DNA from: Fimbriiglobus ruber
GTDB lineage: Bacteria > Planctomycetota > Planctomycetia > Gemmatales > Gemmataceae
Direction: 5' to 3'
Assembly: GCF_002197845.1 (NCBI RefSeq)
Contig: NZ_NIDE01000004.1
Coordinates: 620,001-684,000, forward strand
DNA length: 64,000 bases
Each line of letters begins with the position of its first letter. The first letter of the stretch is position 1. Below the pieces are notes generated by a model, which worked only from the letters and a program-made list of their open reading frames with translations, had not been told where the DNA came from and ran no database searches. Position numbers and translations under genes: made by a program. Below, piece by piece: positions 39,494 to 47,744 of the stretch.

Positions 39494-40750
39494 ATTTCAA
39501 TAGCCACTGTACGGCTAAGTACATCGACACCGTCGAACTTCACCGGCAATACCGCCGACTCAATGAAGTTTCAATGGCCACTGTACGGCCAACCACATCG
39601 GCGCCATGGCAACTGCTCCGCGTTGTAAGCCCGGTCGGGAATTGCACGTTTCAATGGCCACTGTACGGCCAACCACATCGGCGCCAAAAGTGAGTACGGG
39701 CCGATTCAGGTTGCCGTGGAGAGTTTCAATGGCCACTGTACGGCCAACCACATCGGCGCCTGTACTTGTTGGCGCAGGCGTCACATTCTTACTGAACCTC
39801 CGGTTTCAATGGCCACTGTACGGCCAACCACATCGGCGCCTCGTTGAGGTTCACGCAAATGGGTCGCAAGCTGGTCGTTTCAATGGCCACTGTACGGCCA
39901 ACCACATCGGCGCTGTGTGGTGTTCGTCATGGTCATCGTCTTCGGTGACGACATGTTTCAATGGCCACTGTACGGCCAACCACATCGGCGCCCTGATACT
40001 TCTTCCCGTTGTACTCGAACCCCTCAACATAGAAGTTTCAATGGCCACTGTACGGCAAACCACATCGGCGCCTGCCGATGACGGGATGGAAACGTTCGGG
40101 ATTGCCGGGTTTCAATGGCCACTGTACGGCCAACCACATCGGCGCCGAGTTTCAGGCGGGTGAAGTGCCGAACGACCTTTTGCTCGTTTCAATGGCCACT
40201 GTACGGCCAACCACATCGGCGCCGGCGCGTTTGACGACGACGGGCCGACGTACCACGCAACGTTTCAATGGCCACTGTACGGCCAACCACATCGGCGCAG
40301 ACCGCGTACGGGGACGCGCACGAGCCGCCGCGAAAGGTTTCAATGGCCACTGTACGGCCAACCACATCGGCGCCTCCTGCAATAGCGGGAGCGGTTGGAG
40401 CTGGATCATTGTTTCAATGGCCACTGTACGGCCAACCACATCGGCGCCCGTGTTCGACGTATTACCATTTCGCCAACAACTTTACGTTTCAATGGCCACT
40501 GTACGGCCAACCACATCGGCGCCGGGGCGATTCTCTGTGTCCAAAGGGAGCAGGGAGAGCAAGTTTCAATGGCCACTGTACGGCCAACCACATCGGCGCC
40601 GCGTGGGGAAACCACTGCATGTTTGGCAAAGAAATCACGTTTCAATGGCCACTGTACGGCCAACCACATCGGCGCCCGCAGTAGCCGGGGAACCACTCGT
40701 CTTGCGGCGTGTGTTTCAATGGCCACTGTACGGCCAACCACATCGGCGCC
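39494..40750 (-). CRISPR. CRISPR block 1 (leader-distal), 17 repeats
   Basis: Repeat starts: 39494 (degenerate), 39568, 39648, 39723, 39803, 39877, 39955, 40035, 40109, 40186, 40262, 40337, 40411, 40486, 40563, 40639, 40713. Variants: C-to-A inside 40035; the final base is T at 39914 and A at 40299 instead of C. Spacers are 36-42 nt. The spacer after 40713 is interrupted by the ISKra4-like element. Confidence 0.95.
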
Positions 40751-40788
40751 GCTGGAGGATGAAGGGCAAAACCTTTGGAGGAGCAAAG

Positions 40789-42507
40789 GGTGAAGTCTCT
40801 CTGATGCTGTGAAATGCCGGGGTTTTTGGCGTTCGGGCCGGGAAACACGCTGCGAGTCCCTTTTCGCCCTCCATGCCATTCGCCGTTTGTGCTTGAAAAA
40901 GTGCGGCGTTCCGACTCTCTTTGGGTTTACTACGACTCATCGAGCGAAGGAACGCCGCATGACCCTTTCTATCCCCCTGACCCTCGTCATGGCCACGTGT
41001 ACGGCCCCCTGCGAATCGGACACGCCCAGCCCTCGGGACCGCTCCCTCGACGATCTGTGTACCGCGTCCCGGGACCAACTCCAGGCGCTCGTCGACGCCT
41101 TCCGGTCGGAGCCCATCACCCCGGCACGGACCCAGCAATTCGAGCACGACGTTCAGAACGCTCTCCGCGGGCTCGGCCGGCACGTCGTCCAGTACACCTA
41201 CAACCACGTCGAACCGGCGGCCATCGCCGAGCAACCCCGGCACGCCCAGTTCGCGTGCGAGAGGTACACGCGGGTCGGCGCAAAGACCCCGCAGAACGTG
41301 TGGACGGTGTTCGGCCAACTGGTCGTCCGGCGGATCGGCTACCGGCCATCCCAGGCGGGCGAACCGATGCTCTTCCCGCTGGCCCACCGGCTGGGATTGA
41401 TCCACGGGGCGAGTCCGGCTCTGGCCGCCCGGGCGTGCCAGTTCCTGGCCGAGGCCGGATCCAACCAGCAGCGGGTTCTGGCCCGCCTGCGGACGGACCA
41501 CGGGGTCGGTTGGGGGGTCAAGAAGTTGCGCCAGGTGAGTCGGGCCGTGTCGGACGAGATGGCCGAATACCGGCACGACGCCCAGGTCGACCAACTCGTG
41601 GCCTGGCTGGTCGCGGCCGGGGCATCGACCGGCCGACACAAGCCGGTCGTGTGTGTCGGTCGGGACGGGATCACGCTCCGTCTGCGGATGACACGCGGGA
41701 GTCTGTACGAGGTGGCCAGCACGGGCACGGTCAGCGTGTACGACCGCCGGGGGACGCGGTTGGGGACCGTGTACCTGGCGTACGCGCCCGCATCCGGCCA
41801 GCCCGCGATGCGTGGGGCGTTGACGGCCATCATCCGCGACGTGTTGACCCGGTGGGAGGGTCCGTTACCCCGGTGGTGCTACGTGACGGACGCCGGGGAC
41901 AACGAGACCGGGTACTACGACGACGTGCTCAAGGGGATGACGCACCCGCGGACCCAGCAGGTCTTAGAGTGGGTCCGGGTGGTCGATTACTACCACGCGA
42001 GCGAGCGGGTGTGGACGTTGGCGAACGTGTTGTTCGGTGGCGACCGGGGGGCCGTGGGGTGGGCGAAGAAGATGCTGAAGTGGATGCTCCAACCGGGCGG
42101 GGTGAACCGGGTGCTGCACTCGGCCGCGGCGTTCCGGGTGGCCCGGACGCTGACCCGGACCCAGAAGAAGGAGTACGACCGGGCGTACGCGTACCTGCGA
42201 AACCGGATGGGTCACATGGACTACGCGAGATACCGACGGGTGGGTGTTCCGTTGGGCAGTGGAGTAACCGAGGCGGCGTGCAAGACGGTGTTCACTCAGC
42301 GGTTGAAGCTCAGCGGCATGCGGTGGACGAAAGAGGGGGCGCAAGTGATCTTGAACCTGCGGGTGATCCTCCTGAGCGGGGTCTGGGACGTCGTGTATGG
42401 GCGGGTCTTGGCCGCACGGCCGCAGCCCATCATGAGGGGTCACGTCGCTTCGGAGCCAAACGAGCTGGGAATCGCCGCATAATCAGCGAGTTAGAGAGAC
42501 TTCAACC
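40789..42507 (+). mobile_element. ISKra4-like insertion sequence, 1719 bp
   Basis: The left end starts GGTGAAGTCTCTCT and the right end is the near-exact inverse (GGTTGAAGTCTCTCT when reversed). It is flanked by 9-bp direct repeats GGAGCAAAG at 40780-40788 and 42508-42516, in line with the ISKra4 group. The right copy includes the first G of the next CRISPR repeat. Removing the element and one duplicate restores a 37-nt spacer (40751-40787). Confidence 0.93.
40959..42482 (+). CDS. Transposase, ISKra4 family
   Basis: The 507-residue product has the family's late signature PLGSGVTEAACKTVFTQRLK followed by LSGMRW, containing the catalytic Glu, and earlier acidic residues in VVCVGRDGITLR and WCYVTDAGDNETGYY. 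It catalyses DDE-type transposition of the 1719-bp element. ATG 40959 is preceded by AAGGA; the frame is open back to 40809 but without conservation. The gene looks complete, so the copy may be active. Near its start, 40989-41006 resembles the CRISPR repeat core (see findings). Confidence 0.9.
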   Translation: MTLSIPLTLVMATCTAPCESDTPSPRDRSLDDLCTASRDQLQALVDAFRSEPITPARTQQFEHDVQNALRGLGRHVVQYTYNHVEPAAIAEQPRHAQFACERYTRVGAKTPQNVWTVFGQLVVRRIGYRPSQAGEPMLFPLAHRLGLIHGASPALAARACQFLAEAGSNQQRVLARLRTDHGVGWGVKKLRQVSRAVSDEMAEYRHDAQVDQLVAWLVAAGASTGRHKPVVCVGRDGITLRLRMTRGSLYEVASTGTVSVYDRRGTRLGTVYLAYAPASGQPAMRGALTAIIRDVLTRWEGPLPRWCYVTDAGDNETGYYDDVLKGMTHPRTQQVLEWVRVVDYYHASERVWTLANVLFGGDRGAVGWAKKMLKWMLQPGGVNRVLHSAAAFRVARTLTRTQKKEYDRAYAYLRNRMGHMDYARYRRVGVPLGSGVTEAACKTVFTQRLKLSGMRWTKEGAQVILNLRVILLSGVWDVVYGRVLAARPQPIMRGHVASEPNELGIAA

Positions 42508-42515
42508 GGAGCAAA

Positions 42516-43867
42516 GTTTCAATGGCCACTGTACGGCCAACCACATCGGCGCCATGGCCCGGCGCAACACGGCGCGACCGGGCCTTGTGAGTTTCAATGG
42601 CCACTGTACGGCCAACCACATCGGCGCGCTCGGTTTCCGGATGGTTCTCAAGGGTTGAAGCCCCAGTTTCAATGGCCACTGTACGGCCAACCACATCGGC
42701 GCCTCGGTGCTTCGATGGCACCACTGCCTTCGTGATTCCGTTTCAATGGCCACTGTACGGCCAACCACATCGGCGCCCTTCGTCCCGGTCAGGAGCACCA
42801 ACTCCTGGAATGCAAGTTTCAATGGCCACTGTACGGCCAACCACATCGGCGCCCTCCCGGACACTTCTGCTGGCAACTACCGGAAGACATTCGTTTCAAT
42901 GGCCACTGTACGGCCAACCACATCGGCGCCACGATGCCTTCGATGACGAACAACTTGCTCTCATTCGTTTCAATGGCCACTGTACGGCCAACCACATCGG
43001 CGCCGATATCTTCAGTGCGCGTGAAGCGGCAGCAACAGCATGGTTTCAATGGCCACTGTACGGCCAACCACATCGGCGCCCCGCGCCGGAAATGGCGCCA
43101 ATGCTCCTACAAGGCCCGCCTGCGGGCCTAAGTTTCAATGGCCACTGTACGGCCAACCACATCGGCGCCCGAGGCTTGGGCCCGCGCCCAAGCGCTTAAC
43201 AGCAAGGTCGCAACCGACCGGTCGAGTTTCAATGGCCACTGTACGGCCAACCACATCGGCGCCGTTCGGCCCGGTAGGCAGTCTAAATCTGTGGCTCCCC
43301 GTTTCAATGGCCACTGTACGGCCAACCACATCGGCGCCGCGTGACCTTAACGCGACTGGGAAGTGACGAACCCAGTTGGTTTCAATGGCCACTGTACGGC
43401 CAACCACATCGGCGCCCTTAAAGCCATGTGGTCTGTGCAACAGGTGCTGTTGGTTTCAATGGCCACTGTACGGCCAACCACATCGGCGCCCCGCCCCGCT
43501 TAAATGTGGGGGAAAGGAGGAGAAACCGTTTCAATGGCCACTGTACGGCCAACCACATCGGCGCCTTTTTCACGTCGGCCTAAACGGGGAGGGGCTCTTT
43601 TTGTTTCAATGGCCACTGTACGGCCAACCACATCGGCGCCCTTACGCGTTGCGGTCACCGACGTGAAGGTCTCCGAGTTTCAATGGCCACTGTACGGCCA
43701 ATCACATCGGCGCCGTCGTCGTTATTCTCCGGGTCTTTGACATGTTTTTTTGCGTTTCAATGGCCACTGTACGGCCAACCACATCGGCGCCTCGGGGTAT
43801 AAGCTATGGGGAAAGCGGAACATGGTTTTCGTTTCAATGGCCAATGTACGGCAACCACATCGGCGCC
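42516..43867 (-). CRISPR. CRISPR block 2, 18 repeats
   Basis: Repeat starts: 42516, 42591, 42666, 42740, 42816, 42893, 42967, 43043, 43132, 43226, 43301, 43379, 43453, 43528, 43603, 43677, 43754, 43831. Variants: G as last base at 42628; C-to-T in 43677; 43831 is 37 nt with one C lost and a C-to-A. Two adjacent spacers are over-long: 51 nt (43081-43131) and 56 nt (43170-43225). Confidence 0.95.
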
Positions 43868-43881
43868 CAAGGAGAAGTTAA

Positions 43882-45250
43882 CAGTACAGCGCGTATTTTA
43901 CGTAACACGTTTGTGCCGCTGCTTCTTATGAGATCGGGTGGCTTGCTTGTTTCGCCGCTGGTGGTATTGAATTACGTCGCTGGTATGTTGGGTGGCCCCG
44001 GTTCCCCGTCGCCGCCGGAACAGGATCGCGCACCGGACGTTGAGCGCCCGGCACACCTGCTCCATCGTCACGTCTGGGTTTTTCCCCCCGGAGCCGCTCC
44101 GTGTGGGCGGCGACGAATCCGAGGACGACCACGGCCAGGGTCAGGTGCCGCATCAGCCCCGTGTAATCCCGCCCCTCGTAGTGCATCAGTCCGACTTCCT
44201 GTTTGGCGACCCGGAATAGATGCTCGACCGTCCACCGGCGGAAGGCGACGGCGAGAATCCGAGCCACCGGCTCGGCCGTGGCGTTCGTCAGGAAGTACTT
44301 GATCTCCCCGGTCGCGTCGTTGCGGGCGACCATCAGGGTGTGCTTGCGGTCGGCCACCCAGACGATGGCGGTGGCCACCCGCCAGACCGACGGGCGGGTC
44401 GTCTGGCGGGTCAACCGGTACACTCGCCCCCGCTCGGCGTGACCCCCGGTCAACCGCTCGTCGGCCCGCCGGGAGGGGCCCCCGGCCGCGTCCCGGACGG
44501 CGAAATTCGTCGGGATTTCACCACGAACCGCTGTCCCATCACGCCCAACACGGTCAGGAGCGGGACGGCTGCCCCGTACCCTTCGTCGAACGTCAGCCAG
44601 TCGAACGTGATCCCGTTCGTGTTCGCCCGGAGGAGTTGGTCGAGGGCCAGCCGCCACTTCGGGTGGTGCCGGACGGTGTCCGGGATGCCGGCCGCCTGAC
44701 ACCGCGCGCGGTCCACGTCCCACGACTCGGGTAGGAACAGGTCGGCGTCCAACAGGGTACGAAAGGTGCCCTTGGTGACCCCCACGTGGACGGTCACGAT
44801 CCCATTGTCGACCTTGCCCACACACCCCAGGTACTGCCGTTGGACGCCCGGAGTGTGATCCCCCCACTTCCGGCTGCTCGTCTCGTCGATCACCCCGACC
44901 GTTCCGACGGGATCGGTCGGGAGATCGGCCAGCGTATCGGCCACGAATCGGTGCAACCGCGTCCGGGCCTCGTCGTACGACCACACCGAGGTCGTCACGA
45001 ACAACTGGAGGGTACGGACCGTCGTCCCGCTCGCCAACGCGATCGGTTCGATCGATTTCCGCGGCAGGTCGGATAACAGGCCCCGACAATACGTGTCGAA
45101 GTGGGCGGCCGTGCGGTCCTGCCGGAACACGTCCCGATACCGGCCCAGATACCGGGCGAACGCCGGGCCGACGCCCACGATTTCCTGCTCGGTCATGTGA
45201 TTCCTCCTAAATCCTTCCCTCCCATCCTATTAAATTACTGCGCTGTACTG
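43882..45250 (-). mobile_element. IS701-like insertion sequence, 1369 bp
   Basis: Ends are CAGTACAGCG at the left and CGCTGTACTG at the right, extended imperfectly to about 24 bp. The flanking 4-bp duplicates TTAA (43878-43881, 45251-45254) fit the YTAR target of IS701. Removing the element and one TTAA restores a 38-nt spacer. Confidence 0.92.
43898..45196 (-). pseudogene. IS701-family transposase with two frameshifts
   Basis: The N-terminal part (45196 to ~44524) has VGVIDETSSRKWGDHTPGVQ and RQYLGCVGKVDNG, with the first catalytic Asp, and FDWLTFDEGYG. After a missing G (GTGGTGAAATC where GTGGTGGAAATC is expected, near 44524) it continues EIPTNFAVRDAAGG and, later, RRWTVEHLFRVAKQEVGLMH with the catalytic Glu. 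A second break at the C6/T5 run 44079-44089 (one extra base) must be removed to read ENPDVTMEQVCRALNVRCAI to the stop at 43898. Two breaks make this copy inactive unless they are sequence errors. Confidence 0.85.
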
Positions 45251-45278
45251 TTAAGGGTAACCTTTTGAGGATGCCTGA

Positions 45279-46750
45279 GTTTCAATGGCCACTGTACGGC
45301 CAACCACATCGGCGCCTGGAACCCTTTGGGGGATCCTCTCTTGACAGAGATTTATGGTTTCAATGGCCACTGTACGGCCAACCACATCGGCGCCGCTAAC
45401 GGCGGGTTCCCGGGTATCGCATACCCGTACAGTTTCAATGGCCACTGTACGGCCAACCACATCGGCGCCCGTCTCGCAAGACCCTGTCGGTTCTGTTCGG
45501 ACTGGCGAGTTTCAATGGCCACTGTACGGCCAACCACATCGGCGCCCTGCTTACGGGTAGCGATCCCATCCCCGGCCAGATGCGTTTCAATGGCCACTGT
45601 ACGGCCAACCACATCGGCGCTGGAACGCCCTTCTCGGTGAGGGGGCTTGGCGGGGATTCATTGTTTCAATGGCCACTGTACGGCTAACCACATCGGCGCC
45701 CTGGCGGCGACTCGCCGCCCTCGAGCGGGAGGTCGCGAACCTCCGGAGGGAGGGTTTCATGGCCACTGTACGGCCAACCACATCGGCGCCCGGCGCAACA
45801 CGGCGCGACCGGGCCTTGTGACCTACCGCTGTCACTATTGACAAATGGATTGTTCGTGATCCTTGCCGCAATTGCTGATAATACAAGCGGATGCGTCGAG
45901 AGTGTGGCGACTGGATTGGCATACGGTTTCGATCTGTCGGATGGGGCTTCGGCCCGTTCCGATCACCCATCCCTTCTGGATTCTGCTGAGATTTCCGCCG
46001 GTTAGGCGGTCCTGGGCTTTGTCAATAGTGACAGCGGTAGCCTTGTGACCCCACGTTTCAATGGCCACTGTACGGCCAACCACATCGGCGCCGCCACAAG
46101 GTGACGGTTCTCGGCGAGGAGGTTCGCGTTTCAATGGCCACTGTACGGCCAACCACATCGGCGCCGAAATGCACGTAGGACAGGAAGAAACGCTCCATTA
46201 CCCGTTTCAATGGCCACTGTACGGCCAACCACATCGGCGCCTGTGAGGATCTGGGTGAGAACCCCGTAATCATTCCTGTTTCAATGGCCACTGTACGGCC
46301 AACCACATCGGCGCCGAGGAGATCTGGCGCGTCGATGCCAGGTCTGCGGGGGCGGACATTTATGTCCTCCGCTCGGCGATTATCTATGGCGCAGGATGCG
46401 CGTTTCAATGGCCACTGTACGGCCAACCACATCGGCGCCCCTGGTCCAGCAGGACGTGCCGGCCTTCATCTTCTGGTTTCAATGGCCACTGTACGGCCAA
46501 CCACATCGGCGCCTTTCGACCCGTCGGGTCGGACCGGGGAGCTCAAGAAATGGGACGACTCGGGTTTCAATGGCCACTGTACGGCCAACCACATCGGCGC
46601 CCTATTGCGGGGGGTCAACCCCGACAATAGTTTGACAGTTTCAATGGCCACTGTACGACCAACCACATCGGCGCCGGGGTGGCGGCGGAGGTCAAACTCG
46701 GCGCGTTGCCGGGTTTCAATGGCCACTGTACGGCCAACCACATCGGCGCC
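45279..46750 (-). CRISPR. CRISPR block 3, 16 repeats
   Basis: Repeat starts: 45279, 45357, 45432, 45509, 45584, 45663, 45754, 46055, 46128, 46204, 46278, 46402, 46476, 46564, 46638, 46713. Variants: T as last base at 45621; C-to-T in 45663; 45754 lacks one A; G-to-A in 46638. Over-long spacers: 53 nt (45701-45753), 86 nt (46316-46401) and 50 nt (46514-46563). The spacer after 45754 carries the MITE. Confidence 0.95.
45823..46040. mobile_element. 218-bp MITE inside a CRISPR spacer
   Basis: Terminal inverted repeats CTACCGCTGTCACTATTGAC (left) and its exact reverse complement (right, 46021-46040) flank a non-coding centre. The 9-bp target duplication CCTTGTGAC lies at 45814-45822 and 46041-46049. 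Removing it gives a 37-nt spacer. No transposase with these ends is in the window; a family cannot be assigned by TIR alone. Confidence 0.93.
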
Positions 46751-46763
46751 TCGAGTTCACTAA

Positions 46764-47714
46764 GAGGCTGTCCGAAAAGTGACCTTGCCGTAAGTAGTGC
46801 GGCTATTTTAAGTTAGTTGCTCCTTCGTACTCCAGGAGCGAGGTCATGGACGCGACCGTTCGCAAACCGTACCCGACGGATTTGACCGACCTCCAATGGG
46901 AGATCATTCAAGTCGTCTTGCCCGCCGCCCGGCCGGGGGGGCGGCCCCGGTCGGTGGACCTCCGGGAGGTGATGAACGCGATCCTGTACGTGAACCGATC
47001 GGGGTGTCAGTGGTCGATGCTCCCGCACGACTTCCCGGCCAAGAGTACGGTGTACGAGTACTTCTCCCAGTGGCGGGACGACGGTACCTGGCAAGAACTC
47101 CTGGATGTCCTCCGGGAGGGGTATCGGGAAGTCCACGCCCCGAGCCACGAGCGGACCCCGAGCGCCGCGAGCATCGACAGCCAGTCGGTCAAGGGGACCG
47201 AACACGCGGGCGGGAACGGGTATGACGCGGGCAAGAAAATCCAGGGCCGGAAGCGGTCGATCGTGGTCGATACGCTGGGCCTGTTGATGGTCGTGGCGGT
47301 GACCGCCGGGCACGTCGACGACGCGGCCGCGGCCCCGACCGTACTCGAATCGTTGGACCGGGAGGCGTACCCGCGGTTGAAGGTCGTGTGGGCCGACGGG
47401 AAGTATCACAACCATACCCTGAACGGGTGGAAGGACGGCCACCCGGAACTCGGATGGGAACTCGTCATCGTCCGCCGACCGGACGGGGTGAAGGGGTTCA
47501 CCCTGTTACCCAAGCGGTGGGTCGTCGAGCGGACGTTCGGGTGGCTCGGGCGGGCCCGGCGGTTGAGTCGTAATTATGAGCGACTGAATAGTTCCAGCGA
47601 ATCCATGATCCGTGTGCGGTCAATCCAGCTGATCCTCAATCGCATGGATCCACAAGAGCGTTATCCCCCGTTTAAATATAGAGTTGCATCAAAATAGTCT
47701 TCCCGGACAGGCTC
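46764..47714 (+). mobile_element. IS5-like insertion sequence, 951 bp
   Basis: The left end GAGGCTGTCCGAAAAG and the inverted right end GAGCCTGTCCGGGAAG differ at three positions. Flanking TAA trinucleotides (46761-46763, 47715-47717) are the likely target duplication. Removal restores a 40-nt spacer. Confidence 0.9.
46846..47697 (+). CDS. Transposase, IS5 family
   Basis: The 283-residue product starts with the DUF4096 N-terminus (YPTDLTDLQWEIIQVVLP, GCQWSMLPHDFPAKSTVYEY) and has the DDE core: ASIDSQSVKGTE with the first Asp, VVWADGKYHN with the second and WVVERTFGWLGRARRLSRNY with the Glu. It appears complete with no frameshift. ATG 46846 directly follows GAGGTC. It mobilises the 951-bp element. 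Confidence 0.93.
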   Translation: MDATVRKPYPTDLTDLQWEIIQVVLPAARPGGRPRSVDLREVMNAILYVNRSGCQWSMLPHDFPAKSTVYEYFSQWRDDGTWQELLDVLREGYREVHAPSHERTPSAASIDSQSVKGTEHAGGNGYDAGKKIQGRKRSIVVDTLGLLMVVAVTAGHVDDAAAAPTVLESLDREAYPRLKVVWADGKYHNHTLNGWKDGHPELGWELVIVRRPDGVKGFTLLPKRWVVERTFGWLGRARRLSRNYERLNSSSESMIRVRSIQLILNRMDPQERYPPFKYRVASK

Positions 47715-47744
47715 TAAGGAGTGAACCCGGACTGAGTAACATCC

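Noticed and set aside
40809-40958. Upstream extension of the ISKra4 transposase gene
   Set aside because: The extension overlaps the element's left end and is unlike family proteins; AAGGA before 40959 supports the shorter form.
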